A stretch of 64,000 nucleotides of DNA from Flavobacterium frigoris (GCF_900111075.1 NZ_FOFZ01000002.1:124001-188000); one strand, 5' to 3'; positions 18,086-26,727 are shown, counted from the stretch's first letter. The notes: generated by a model not told the origin, from the letters alone. Program-made: numbers and translations.

Positions 18086-18725
18086 AACAATTTGGAAAGA
18101 AGGTTTTTTAAAAAACGATCCTCTAGTAGCGCCCAAACTGAACAATCTCTATAGTCAGAAATCGATAGATATTGTAGATAAATTTAGAAGAATGTATAAA
18201 ATAAATCGGGTTGCAATCCTTGCATTTGCATTTATAATTTTGCCTCTTTCTTTTCTAGTCAAAATACCCTACATGGGCATCGGTATGTTCGTTTTATTCA
18301 ACATACTAGCCGCAATAGCTCAGAAATTCAGTAGAAGCCTAAACAAACTGGACAAAACCGAAAGCAGCTACCAATACCTGATTTCGTTTGACAATTGGGT
18401 TAAAGAAATGGTTTCAACAAACACTAAACTCTCTCGATTTTTATATCCTTACGTTTTCATAACGATGACTGGTGGATTTTGGTTTGGAAGTATTGGAGGG
18501 GATATTCCGGGCAATACATTTTTAAACCACTTTATTGAGCGGTTCCCCGACAGCTATTTGGTCTTGGGTTTTCCCCTTATACTACTAGTTGTAGCATTCA
18601 CAATCATCAGTTTACTAGCCTACTTTGGCGGACAAATAGGGAATTTCGATTTGAACCTTGTTTATGGAAGAATTCTAAAAAAACTAGATGAAATGCTCGC
18701 TGACATGGATGAATTAACAGCCTAA
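18069..18725 (+). CDS. Membrane protein coupled to the ECF sigma factor
   Basis: This 218-residue protein overlaps the sigma gene by 17 bp, which implies translational coupling. The N-terminal 40 residues are cytoplasmic-like (MKKSIETIWKEGFL...). Hydrophobic segments follow at about 46-63, 66-84, 124-142 and 163-187, with a charged cytoplasmic-like tail (KKLDEMLADMDEL). There is no zinc-binding anti-sigma motif (HxxxCxxC). By position it could hold or modulate the sigma factor; that role is inference. Similar pairs are common in Flavobacteriia. Confidence 0.75.
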   Translation: MKKSIETIWKEGFLKNDPLVAPKLNNLYSQKSIDIVDKFRRMYKINRVAILAFAFIILPLSFLVKIPYMGIGMFVLFNILAAIAQKFSRSLNKLDKTESSYQYLISFDNWVKEMVSTNTKLSRFLYPYVFITMTGGFWFGSIGGDIPGNTFLNHFIERFPDSYLVLGFPLILLVVAFTIISLLAYFGGQIGNFDLNLVYGRILKKLDEMLADMDELTA

Positions 18726-18798
18726 TGGCTATTCGTCGAGCAATACATAAGCTTGTTTTGATTATCTATATATCACAACATGACTTACGGAAAAGATA

Positions 18799-18830
18799 AA
18801 AAAGCGGCTTGAAATTTCAAGCCGCTTTTT
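18799..18830. terminator. Bidirectional terminator hairpin
   Basis: This is a perfect 32-bp palindrome (AAAAAGCGGCTTGAAA and its complement) between the convergent sigma-operon and the 603-residue gene. It ends four bases before the stop codon of the minus-strand gene. Confidence 0.88.
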
Positions 18831-18834
18831 CTAT

Positions 18835-20646
18835 TTATACCACTTCCATTTCTGGAATTTTGACACTTAACAGCTCTTCTTTATAGAAAGTAAGTAGATA
18901 TTGATTCTTATCATTTTCAGAAGAAATAGTCGTTGAAAATAAGGTTCGATAGTAGTCAATTCCCTCTCCTAAATTCTTTTTGAATGCATTCCATTTTTTA
19001 ATTTGACCCGCCGTAATCTCTTCAGATACTCCTTTGATTTCATTTTTTAGATAATCGATATACATCGTCAATTCTTTGACAAACATATTCGGCCGATTTG
19101 TTGTGGTCAATACGTCAGCATTCCCGTAAATGTGTTGCACCATTTTAGAAAGTGATACTTCCTGATCAAAATAAGCCATATTGGGTCCGGGACAAATAAC
19201 AACCCCTTGCGCCTGCCCTTTGATTTTCATGTCATTCTCTAAATAAGAAGCATTGGCCAAACCTACACAAAGACAAGATTTCTCGGTAATTTTGGTTTTT
19301 GCGTTTTCAAACATTTCTACTGTCAAAGTCTCTTTCTTACTATCCAATTCCTCCAATTTCAAATCCTGGAATTTCTTGGAAGCAGAACAGATTCCTTTTG
19401 CCCCATATTCTTTGCTTAACGCCAAAAATTTCTTCGGGCAGGAGCTTCCTGCGTTGCTTTCCTGAATTCTTTTTAGTTTCAATAGTTCATTAGTTGTGCC
19501 TTTCAAAGTATTAAAAGGAATTCCCAAAGGAGAAATATGACTCAAATACAAGTCTTCTTCTTTGGCTTTCGCCAATAACTTACGGGTCTCTTTATCAACC
19601 GAAGTCGCTTCAGGAACTAATAAAAAAGGTGAACCCCAACCCACAGAATCCACTTGATAGTAGTCCAACAAAAAGTTATGTTCTGCAGCTGTTCCTACCC
19701 CACCTTGAACAGTGATTTTTAATTCTAATGGATGCTCAGGAACATGTTTTCCTTTTTGCCCTAAGGCCTTCACCATTAGTTCGTGCGCCGATTGGATCAA
19801 TTGGTCTTTTTTTTGTTTGAACTCTTCTAAAATAGGTCCCAAAAGATGCCCTTCGGTCGCAAAAGCGTGACCTCCGCAGTTCAGCCCTGATTCGATTCGG
19901 TATTCAGAAACCCAAAGTCCTTTTTTAGCCAAAAAATTCCCTTGAATCATAGCCGAACGGAAATCACTCACTTTGAGAATAATTTTCTTGTTTAATTTAT
20001 TCTCAAAATCCGGGAAAAACACATCAAAATTTTCAAAATAGCTATACAATCTTGGATTCATCCCCGCAGAAAGTACCACCGAAGAAGTCAATGAACTGTT
20101 AGCAAAACCACGAAGAGAGGCATGGGCATCATTAAATTCCGTTGACAATTGCTCGTCTTTAATAAAATTGTCCTTGTCTACTTTAGTCATGATATTGACG
20201 TCAATCTCACCAGCTATCAGATTGTTTTCAAGAAAACTTTTGATATTGTCTTTAAAGGCAACACCTTCATCGATTAAATGCTGCAAGCCCAGTTTTATCT
20301 CAGACTTGTTAGGCAACATCGCGATGTAATTTTCTAAAGCTAATTTACTTTCAGCCAGTTCGTTTTTGAAATTCTCGAATTTATCTTTTACGATTTTGTC
20401 TACCAAATTCAAATAAGAAGTAATACGTTCCGCACGGTAATCCTGTATTTTTTGAGTTATTTCCTGGTAAGGCAAATTAAATTTAGTGCTGTAAAAGGCA
20501 TTCATTTTTTCAATTAAATCATCATCTATAATCGAAATTACAGAGGAGATTCCATACTTCGCCACCCTAATCGGACTGTCAATCGTATATGCCAGTCCCA
20601 TTACAGGGATATGAAAAGTATGTAAGGGTTTAGTTGTTGTTGTCAT
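18835..20646 (-). CDS. Uncharacterised conserved protein, cysteine-rich, TIM-barrel-like
   Basis: This 603-residue soluble protein has no signal peptide. The start (HIPVMGLAYTIDSPIRVAKYG) and the glycine-rich loops GLNCGGHAFATEGHLLGP and VQGGVGTAAEHNFLLDYY resemble phosphate- and flavin-binding loops of TIM-barrel oxidoreductases such as nitronate monooxygenases; this is a weak analogy. The second half has spaced cysteines: SSCPKK, GICSASKK, KSCLCVGLANAS and VICPGPNM, which could bind a metal or iron-sulfur cluster. I recognise the family as conserved in Bacteroidota but cannot give a function. It is flanked by non-coding DNA, with no obvious operon partner. Confidence 0.7.
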   Translation of the reverse strand: MTTTTKPLHTFHIPVMGLAYTIDSPIRVAKYGISSVISIIDDDLIEKMNAFYSTKFNLPYQEITQKIQDYRAERITSYLNLVDKIVKDKFENFKNELAESKLALENYIAMLPNKSEIKLGLQHLIDEGVAFKDNIKSFLENNLIAGEIDVNIMTKVDKDNFIKDEQLSTEFNDAHASLRGFANSSLTSSVVLSAGMNPRLYSYFENFDVFFPDFENKLNKKIILKVSDFRSAMIQGNFLAKKGLWVSEYRIESGLNCGGHAFATEGHLLGPILEEFKQKKDQLIQSAHELMVKALGQKGKHVPEHPLELKITVQGGVGTAAEHNFLLDYYQVDSVGWGSPFLLVPEATSVDKETRKLLAKAKEEDLYLSHISPLGIPFNTLKGTTNELLKLKRIQESNAGSSCPKKFLALSKEYGAKGICSASKKFQDLKLEELDSKKETLTVEMFENAKTKITEKSCLCVGLANASYLENDMKIKGQAQGVVICPGPNMAYFDQEVSLSKMVQHIYGNADVLTTTNRPNMFVKELTMYIDYLKNEIKGVSEEITAGQIKKWNAFKKNLGEGIDYYRTLFSTTISSENDKNQYLLTFYKEELLSVKIPEMEVV

Positions 20647-20820
20647 TCGTCAAATTTTATCTATTGTAATAGACCGCAAATTTCATAAATGCAAACCGTT
20701 AAAAAGCTGATAATTATCATTTTATTAAAGTAAAAAAGAGATGACTTTTGCGTTAGTATGCTAAAAATAAGCCAATGTCCCTTTACTAAACATCCAGTTA
20801 ATTATGTCGATCGATGTTAA

Positions 20821-21067
20821 TTTAATTTTCCCCAGAGTGCAGTCGCAACAAAAGATAAAAAAAATGAAATCGCTATTCATGAAGGAGCAGCGGCTTATTT
20901 TTACTATCAAAATATTGACGGCGGTATGACTGTGCAACTCCAACATTAAAGCTAACGAATTCACACAAGATCATTTTTGTGATGGAGAAAGATTTAGCGA
21001 ATCGCCCCTGTTCATTGATGGAAAGTGTCCTTCAATGCAGTTACAATTCTGGACAGCGACATTCTAA
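20821..21067 (+). pseudogene. Possible decayed gene fragment
   Basis: Within a 677-bp spacer (20647-21323), two adjacent open segments in different frames read like protein. The first (20821-20949) includes NEIAIHEGAAAYFYYQNIDG and ends at TAA. The second (20930-21067) includes NEFTQDHFCDGERFSESP and GKCPSMQLQFWTATF. They overlap and differ by one base of frame, as if a gene had suffered a frameshift, and there is no ATG start for either. I do not recognise a family. The rest of the spacer is AT-rich and featureless apart from the terminator at 21252. Confidence 0.3.
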
Positions 21068-21251
21068 AATTATCAAAAAAGGATTTATCGTAAGATTGTG
21101 TTGAAAAAAAAGAAATCTTTTGTGAAATTAAGTCATGCTTTGGTGTCATAATATTGAGATAATACTTCTTCCTAAAAGAGAGATTGAATAATAATATCTA
21201 AAGTTCGAAAAATAGTACAATTACAATACTTATTCAAAAATACTTATAAAC

Positions 21252-21293
21252 AAAAAAGCAATACCGATTCTATAGAATTAGTATTGCTTTTTT
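21252..21293 (-). terminator. Terminator of the copper-locus operon
   Basis: AAAAAAGCAATAC (21252-21264) pairs with GTATTGCTTTTTT (21281-21293), and the loop is itself nearly palindromic (ATTCTATAGAAT). It lies 30 bp after the stop of the minus-strand gene at 21324. Confidence 0.85.
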
Positions 21294-21323
21294 TATTTTA
21301 GAAACTAGGTAATCTCAAAATTC

Positions 21324-22295
21324 CTATAAAGTATAATTTAAGTTTACACTCCATCTATAATTAGCCTCTATATTGCCACTTGATAAATTTTGATTGATGG
21401 GAAGCATTGCATTAATTCCCAACGAAAGTTTGTCTTTTCCTACTTCAAGACCAAACTTGCTAAAAAGAATATCTCCAGCTGTATTTATAACCTTTTCACC
21501 ATATTGCTTGTTCGTTTCATAGACTTCGCCTGCAAAACCAACTTGCGGAACCAGCTGTACCGTTTTCAAGTCTAAAAGATAGAAGAAAGTACTTCCGTAA
21601 TTCAATTGGTTACCAAATTGGTACTTCTTAGAATTCTCTGTTTTGATGTTGTAATTTATCATACTATTCAGTCCTAAATTTTCTTTCTTGATCATATATT
21701 CGGTAACAAAAAGATAATCCCAGCTTCCGGTTCCCAATTGAAAACTTTGATTAACTGTACCTAAATTATTAGATTCTTCAAATTTTCCTGTGGGCATTTT
21801 CACACCACCGCCTATTTGTATATTATGAGTAAAAACAGCACTATCCTTTTGTGTCTTATACACAGAATAGGTTGCCATAAGGGTAATGTCCCCCAGACCG
21901 CTGATTTTTTCAGTTCCAGTAGTTAATTCTCTATTATGAAAATGATACGGAATCAAAGCGGCGATTTGGATTTTTTCGTTAACAGGAATTTTAGTCCAAA
22001 TTTGAGTCGTATTAAAGTTTTCGTCAATCCATGGCGAATTAGCAAAAATCCCATCTCTACTAGAGTAACTTTGATTGAAGTATCGAATACCAATAAAGTT
22101 ACTATTCAGCATCGAACTGAATCCCATACTTCCTCCGCTGGCAGAACATCCGCAAGCATCACAGTCAAAATCCATGGCGGCATCGAGTTGCATTTTCTGG
22201 AAAGTAAATCCAGAAATACTATCTTTTACAGGAGCAGCTTTAACAAATTGAATGGATAAAAAAGTAAGTAGGCTTATTATTATTGTATTTTTCAT
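21324..22295 (-). CDS. Outer-membrane protein with DCDACGC motif, copper locus
   Basis: This 323-residue protein has a signal peptide (about 1-20, ending VKAAP) and a short cysteine motif DFDCDACGCSASGGSMGF at about 43-60. A beta-strand-rich region follows and ends NLNYTL, typical of an outer-membrane barrel. The clustered cysteines next to the mature N-terminus look like a metal site. The gene begins five bases after the stop of the di-haem enzyme gene, so the two are co-transcribed. Barrels of this type recur beside MbnP/MbnH-like genes in Bacteroidota; transport or sensing of copper is inference. Confidence 0.72.
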   Translation of the reverse strand: MKNTIIISLLTFLSIQFVKAAPVKDSISGFTFQKMQLDAAMDFDCDACGCSASGGSMGFSSMLNSNFIGIRYFNQSYSSRDGIFANSPWIDENFNTTQIWTKIPVNEKIQIAALIPYHFHNRELTTGTEKISGLGDITLMATYSVYKTQKDSAVFTHNIQIGGGVKMPTGKFEESNNLGTVNQSFQLGTGSWDYLFVTEYMIKKENLGLNSMINYNIKTENSKKYQFGNQLNYGSTFFYLLDLKTVQLVPQVGFAGEVYETNKQYGEKVINTAGDILFSKFGLEVGKDKLSLGINAMLPINQNLSSGNIEANYRWSVNLNYTL

Positions 22296-22300
22296 TGTAA

Positions 22301-23338
22301 TTAAAATTCTGAAAATCGTTTATCAGTAAGATATTGATTGTCGGTTAATGTTTTTAGAAATGCTATTAGCTGTACTTTCTCCGTTTCAGAAAGTGCGATT
22401 CCCAATTTTCCATTTTGTTTTAAAATAGGATCTAATGTTGCTGAATCAACAACTCCAGAACTGTAGTGATTAAGCACTGCCTCGAGTGTTCCAAAACGAC
22501 CATCATGCATATACGGTTCAGATACCTCAACATTACGCAAACTAGGTACTTTGAATTTGTAATAATCTTGTCCTTGTTGAGTTACTCTATAACGCCCAAC
22601 ATCATTGATTAATGGATTAATGGCAAGTCCGCTGTTTCTAAAAGCATCATCAGTCATCAGATCTGTTGCATGACAAGAAGCACATTTGGTATTAAATAGC
22701 GCATAACCAGCTGCTTCGTCACTAGTAAGCGTTCCTCCTGATTCATTGCGTCTGTAATGATCGAATTTTGAATTAGAAGAAGTCAGCATGACCATAAATT
22801 GAGAAAGTGCTTTGAGCATGTTCTCAATAGAAACGGTGCCGTCATCAAAAGAAGCTTTAAAGAGTTCACGGTAGCTTTTATCCCCTTTCATCATGGCAAG
22901 AATGGTATTTAAATTACCATTCATTTCTATTTCGCTAGTCAAAGGAATGATGGGTTGCAGGTCTAAATGTGACGAAGCTCCGTCATACATAAAAATACGT
23001 TGAAAAGCCATGTTTTGAATAGCGGGCGCATTTCTGGTTCCCAAGGCATTATCTACACCATGACTTACGGTGTGTCCATGATGGGTGAAGGCATTTTCTT
23101 GCAGGTGACAAAATCCACAAGATACTAGTCCGTCAGAAGCTAAGCGACCATCATAAAATAGTTTTTTACCGAGCTCAAACCCTTTTTCTGTTGGAGGATT
23201 TATAGTAATATCATAGGCTAAATCCGGGAAATTTGAAGGCACTACAAAATTTAATGGTAGATTTACATAGGTGTCATCTTGATCAGAGCAACTAAATACT
23301 AACGGAAGGAGTAGCCAAAGAAAATGTTTTATTTTCAT
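22301..23338 (-). CDS. Di-haem cytochrome c peroxidase/MauG family protein, MbnH-like
   Basis: The protein has 345 residues from the ATG at 23338. This start gives a lipoprotein signal (MKIKHFLWLLLPLVFSC), whereas the longer frame to 23413 runs back into the repeat at 23375. Two haem c sites are present: CGFCH (in LVSCGFCHLQENAFTHHG) and CASCH (in NTKCASCHATD). The C-terminal PSLRNVEVSEPYMHDGRFGTLE block is conserved in the CCP/MauG family. Upstream lies an MbnP-like gene; in characterised systems MbnH is a di-haem enzyme that converts an MbnP tryptophan to kynurenine so that MbnP binds copper. Plain peroxidase activity is the alternative. Confidence 0.85.
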   Translation of the reverse strand: MKIKHFLWLLLPLVFSCSDQDDTYVNLPLNFVVPSNFPDLAYDITINPPTEKGFELGKKLFYDGRLASDGLVSCGFCHLQENAFTHHGHTVSHGVDNALGTRNAPAIQNMAFQRIFMYDGASSHLDLQPIIPLTSEIEMNGNLNTILAMMKGDKSYRELFKASFDDGTVSIENMLKALSQFMVMLTSSNSKFDHYRRNESGGTLTSDEAAGYALFNTKCASCHATDLMTDDAFRNSGLAINPLINDVGRYRVTQQGQDYYKFKVPSLRNVEVSEPYMHDGRFGTLEAVLNHYSSGVVDSATLDPILKQNGKLGIALSETEKVQLIAFLKTLTDNQYLTDKRFSEF

Positions 23339-23374
23339 GATTTGGAATTTTAAAAGAAGTACAAAAGTGATGGA

Positions 23375-23470
23375 ATAGCCCCGGTTGCAGCGGCATCCTT
23401 TTTTTATTTTCAAAAAAAGATACAGCGAAAAACGGGACTCGACTTGTTTAAACCACCACTCCTGTGCTCC
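23375..23470 (+). ncRNA. Structured intergenic element, copy B (possibly Flavo-1-like RNA)
   Basis: This 96-base element starts TAGCCCCGGTTGCAGCGG and continues CATCC, a T-run, ATTTTC, an A-run and GATA. It then reads CAGCGAAAAACGGGACTCG and ends CACTCCTGTGCTCC. The T-run/A-run hairpin replaces the CACGC/GCGTG hairpin of copy A at the same position. It lies in the 144-bp gap between the MbnP-like and di-haem genes, antisense to their transcription, so the minus-strand RNA would carry its complement. This is the only clear copy here not facing a downstream plus-strand gene. Confidence 0.55.
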
Positions 23471-23482
23471 TAAAAAATGAAA

Positions 23483-24280
23483 TTAATCGTTATGAACGTG
23501 GTCAACAGTAAACATAGTAGCTACGTTTTGAGTGACTAGAGGTAAGTTTGCACCTCCCATAATCATCGCGCCTGTTCCGTTAGGATTATTATCAGAAAGC
23601 TTGATTACATTGGTACTATTTAACACTTTAGACAAATCGGTAACGATATGAATTTGAGGCGTAATGTTACTTCTTACTAATGCTTTCGTCTTTAAATCAA
23701 GGATAATCGTTGCGTAGTTATAATCTGTTCCTGTTTGTCCGGTATGTACCTTAAACGGTAAAGCAGTCCCTACGGTAGCTGATGTAAAAGTACCTTCAAA
23801 AGCTATAAATTTATATCCTGCTGACCAGCTCCACATCATTCCTTCTGCCTGTGCTTTTGCCAAGAAATCAGCTTGTCCTGTTGCTCCCAGCTCCCACTGC
23901 GCTTTATCTACTCCAACTCCAAAAGTTACTTTAGTATAGTTCGCCGCAGGCACATTTTTTAAGTCTAAAACATGACTAGTTGCAGTTGCTTCATCTACGA
24001 TAAAATAGCTGTCGCTTTTAGGATACGTAAAAGTAGTTCCGTCTTCTTTAGTCAAAACTATATTACTGATGATGTATTTTATAGCCGTAATTTTAAGTAC
24101 TTCATTACTGGCAGTTGTATTTGCTTGTGTTTCAAGAATTAAATCGTTTCCGTTGAAAGAGTTATCAAATTCTAAAGCTACTTTCCCTGTCCCTGAAACT
24201 GTTGTTTCATCATTAGAACATGCGGTCAATGCAGCGCTCATAGCTAAAACAGCTACCGCCTTGTATAGTAAATTTTTCAT
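23483..24280 (-). CDS. MbnP-like copper-binding lipoprotein
   Basis: The protein has 265 residues from the ATG at 24280, which gives a lipoprotein signal (KAVAVLAMSAALTAC, Cys20). The body matches MbnP-type proteins: VALEFDNSFNG near the start, ITAIKYIISNIVL, then WELG and the tryptophan-rich MMWSWSAGYKFIAFEG. The C-terminus is histidine-rich (TVDHVHND). MbnP family proteins bind copper after a partner di-haem enzyme oxidises a tryptophan; that partner is encoded just downstream. The long frame to 24343 only adds residues ahead of the signal peptide and is rejected. Confidence 0.82.
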   Translation of the reverse strand: MKNLLYKAVAVLAMSAALTACSNDETTVSGTGKVALEFDNSFNGNDLILETQANTTASNEVLKITAIKYIISNIVLTKEDGTTFTYPKSDSYFIVDEATATSHVLDLKNVPAANYTKVTFGVGVDKAQWELGATGQADFLAKAQAEGMMWSWSAGYKFIAFEGTFTSATVGTALPFKVHTGQTGTDYNYATIILDLKTKALVRSNITPQIHIVTDLSKVLNSTNVIKLSDNNPNGTGAMIMGGANLPLVTQNVATMFTVDHVHND

Positions 24281-24388
24281 TTCTTTAAGTGTAATTTCTT
24301 TTTTATAATTTTTTAAATAAGCTGCGCCAAAAGAACTCCTCATAGGCTTTGGCCAAAGGGAATCAGACGCAAAAAAAATACGATATTG

Positions 24389-24790
24389 TTAAGAAATGAA
24401 AATTGGTGGGTGAAAAACAAAAGAGCTGTCTAAATACGAATACAAATTAGCATAACTGCAATTTAATTCTTGGTTGGTCCCATTTTGAAAAGAGAGAAAA
24501 TTAAAAGAAGTCGTTTCTGTAACAAAAAGATCTACAAATGGATTTGAACTTTGCTTTTTATCAGAAGAAATGGGTTTGTCATCTTCTGAAGCTTTTGCCA
24601 GTTCTTTCATCAAGTGACATTTTCCATTACATTTCAATTCAGGTTTATCTTTATTGATACAAAGTACTTTTGAAATATAATCATAATTGACGGCGTAGTC
24701 TATAACCGGAAAGATTGGCTTTAGAAATAAAACGAGAATAATTATGACTGCACACTTTTTCACTTTGCAAAGATAGATTTTCATTTTCAA
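24389..24790 (-). CDS. Small membrane-anchored protein with CNGKC motif
   Basis: This 133-residue protein has one hydrophobic segment (about 13-30, CAVIIILVLFLKPIFPVI) and then the motif KVLCINKDKPELKCNGKCHL, so three cysteines and a histidine lie just outside the membrane. The rest is polar and ends VFHPPIFIS. Proteins with this CNGKC block recur in Bacteroidota near copper and TonB-receptor genes. It is the first gene of the putative copper operon, 108 bp before the MbnP-like gene. Metal binding is inference from the cysteines and neighbours. Confidence 0.7.
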   Translation of the reverse strand: MKMKIYLCKVKKCAVIIILVLFLKPIFPVIDYAVNYDYISKVLCINKDKPELKCNGKCHLMKELAKASEDDKPISSDKKQSSNPFVDLFVTETTSFNFLSFQNGTNQELNCSYANLYSYLDSSFVFHPPIFIS

Positions 24791-24795
24791 TTTTA

Positions 24796-24846
24796 TGTGA
24801 TAAATATCACTTTTACTAAACTTATGTTAAGGATTAAACCTTAATC
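24796..24846. promoter_or_regulatory. Two operator-like dyads in the divergent copper-locus spacer
   Basis: The 97-bp spacer between the CNGKC gene and the Spy-like gene holds TGTGATAAATATCACT at 24796-24811 (arms GTGATA/TATCAC), which fits the Crp/Fnr-family pattern TGTGA-N6-TCACA. It also holds GATTAA-ACC-TTAATC at 24832-24846. Either could control both divergent units. The factors involved are unknown. Confidence 0.5.
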
Positions 24847-24887
24847 AGCTAAACGCATCTTATACATATAATCCTAAAACAATAGAA

Positions 24888-25352
24888 ATGAAAAAATTAA
24901 TTATTGCCGCATTATTAGTTGTTAGTATGACTAGTTTTGCACAAGACCGAAAAGACATGCCTAAAAGAGCAGAAATGGAAAAATTTACTCCTGAGCAACG
25001 CAACCAGCTGATGTTGAAAAAAATGACACTAGAACTGGACTTGAGCGCAAAACAGCAAGAACAGATGAAAAGTATCATTGCTGAACAAACTGCTAAACGA
25101 GAATCTCGCATGAATGAGTGGAAAGCAAATAAAGATACCGATTCAAAACTTTCTTCAGACGAGCGTTTCGCAAGAAAAAGCCAAATGCTTGACGAGCAAA
25201 TTGCCATGAAAGCCAAAATGAAAACTATCTTATCTGCTGATCAATTTGAAAAATGGGACGCTATGAAAAGTAAACACCACAAAAGAGGATCACACAGAAT
25301 GCATAAAAAAATGGATCACAAAATGGATCACAAAAAAGAAATGCAGAAATAA
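24888..25352 (+). CDS. Periplasmic Spy/CpxP-like protein with His/Met-rich tail
   Basis: This 154-residue protein has a signal peptide (1-18, ending TSFA). The mature part is almost entirely helical and charged, with two copies of a Spy/CpxP-type pattern (FTPEQRNQLMLKKMTLELDLS and LSADQFEKWDAM). The last 25 residues are rich in His, Met and Lys (HHKRGSHRMHKKMDHKMDHK), a plausible copper or nickel site. It diverges from the putative copper operon over a shared regulatory spacer. Role in metal or envelope stress is inference. Confidence 0.78.
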   Translation: MKKLIIAALLVVSMTSFAQDRKDMPKRAEMEKFTPEQRNQLMLKKMTLELDLSAKQQEQMKSIIAEQTAKRESRMNEWKANKDTDSKLSSDERFARKSQMLDEQIAMKAKMKTILSADQFEKWDAMKSKHHKRGSHRMHKKMDHKMDHKKEMQK

Positions 25353-25355
25353 AAA

Positions 25356-25386
25356 AAAACTTCCGGCTTTCGCCGGAAGTTTTTTT
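25356..25386. terminator. Bidirectional terminator hairpin
   Basis: AAAACTTCCGGC and GCCGGAAGTTTT flank a TTTC loop, with an A-run before and a T-run after. It lies between the convergent Spy-like gene and hemL. Confidence 0.9.
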
Positions 25387-25388
25387 GT

Positions 25389-26675
25389 TTAAAAAGTTTT
25401 AGATACTTTATCAATCGCTCGAATCGTAAAGTCTAAATCTTCATAGGTAAGCGCATCCGTAATAAACCAAGTTTCATAAGCCGATGGCGCAATATAAATT
25501 CCCTCTTGCAATAATCCGTGAAAGAATTTTTTGAACGTCTCATTGTCTCCATTTGCAGCAGTTTTAAAATCAACTACGGGAGTAGCGTCAAAATGTACTG
25601 AAATCATAGATCCAATTCTATTAATCGTGTAAACCACATTATTTGCTTTTAAAACGGCATCAATTCCTTTATGCAAATAAGCTGTTTTCTCCTCTAGTCT
25701 TTCAAAAATAGCCGCATCATTATTTAACGCTTGCAACATCGCTAGTCCCGCGGCCATCGCCAAAGGATTTCCTGATAAGGTTCCTGCTTGGTATACGGGT
25801 CCTAGTGGCGCGAGATAGTCCATTATTTCTGCACGAGCAGCGAAAGCACCTACGGGTAGCCCGCCACCAATTACTTTTCCGAAACAAATAATATCTGCAT
25901 CAACATTCAATAATTCCTGCACTCCACCGCGTGCCAATCGGAATCCGGTCATCACCTCGTCAAAAATAAGTAGTATACCATTGTCGGTACAAAGTTGGCG
26001 CAAGCCTTCTAAGAAACCGTTATTCGGCGGGATACAACCCATATTTCCTGCAACTGGCTCCACTATTATAGTGGCGATTTCATTTTTATTGGCCTCAATT
26101 AAGATCTTTACGCTTTCTAAATCATTGTACTTCGCTAATAAAGTATCTTTAGCTGTTCCGGCAGTTACTCCAGGACTGTTAGGCGATCCAAAAGTTACTG
26201 CTCCACTCCCTGCCTGAATCAAAAACGAATCAGAATGTCCGTGGTAACAACCTGCAAATTTTATTATTTTATCTTTCTTTGTATACCCACGAGCTAACCT
26301 TACCGCGCTCATGCAGGCTTCTGTACCTGAATTCACAAACCTGATTTTATCAATATTAGGCACCATCGAAACAGCCAAAGCTGCAATTTGTGTTTCCAAT
26401 TCCGTTGGCATACCAAAAGAAGTACCCAACTTCGCTTTCTCAATTACGGCTTGTACCACCGGTTCAAAAGCATGACCTAAAATCATAGGACCCCAAGAAT
26501 TAATATAATCAATTAAACGATTTCCATCTTCGTCGTACATATAAGCACCCTTGGCACGTTGCACAAAAATTGGAGTTCCCCCTACTGCTTTGAACGCTCT
26601 TACCGGCGAATTTACTCCTCCTGGAATTACCTTTTCTGCTTCAGCAAAAAGCTGACTACTTCTTTGATATAACAT
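25389..26675 (-). CDS. hemL: Glutamate-1-semialdehyde 2,1-aminomutase
   Basis: This 428-residue PLP enzyme of fold type I converts glutamate-1-semialdehyde to 5-aminolevulinate in the C5 route to haem. Diagnostic stretches are [36 protein letters not shown], the cofactor aspartate in [16 protein letters not shown], and the Schiff-base lysine in [15 protein letters not shown]. Length and termini are normal. The gene precedes the glucosaminidase on the same strand by 52 bp upstream spacing but no shared pathway is evident. Confidence 0.97.
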   Translation of the reverse strand: MLYQRSSQLFAEAEKVIPGGVNSPVRAFKAVGGTPIFVQRAKGAYMYDEDGNRLIDYINSWGPMILGHAFEPVVQAVIEKAKLGTSFGMPTELETQIAALAVSMVPNIDKIRFVNSGTEACMSAVRLARGYTKKDKIIKFAGCYHGHSDSFLIQAGSGAVTFGSPNSPGVTAGTAKDTLLAKYNDLESVKILIEANKNEIATIIVEPVAGNMGCIPPNNGFLEGLRQLCTDNGILLIFDEVMTGFRLARGGVQELLNVDADIICFGKVIGGGLPVGAFAARAEIMDYLAPLGPVYQAGTLSGNPLAMAAGLAMLQALNNDAAIFERLEEKTAYLHKGIDAVLKANNVVYTINRIGSMISVHFDATPVVDFKTAANGDNETFKKFFHGLLQEGIYIAPSAYETWFITDALTYEDLDFTIRAIDKVSKTF

Positions 26676-26727
26676 GTATAATTTTGATATTTTATTTAAA
26701 TTATGCTTTTTTCGATTCTAGCTTCTA

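Noticed and set aside
20761..20964. 67-codon minus-strand frame in the 677-bp spacer
   Set aside because: The plus strand reads more like protein here (20821-21067), and the minus frame has no signal, motif or start context.
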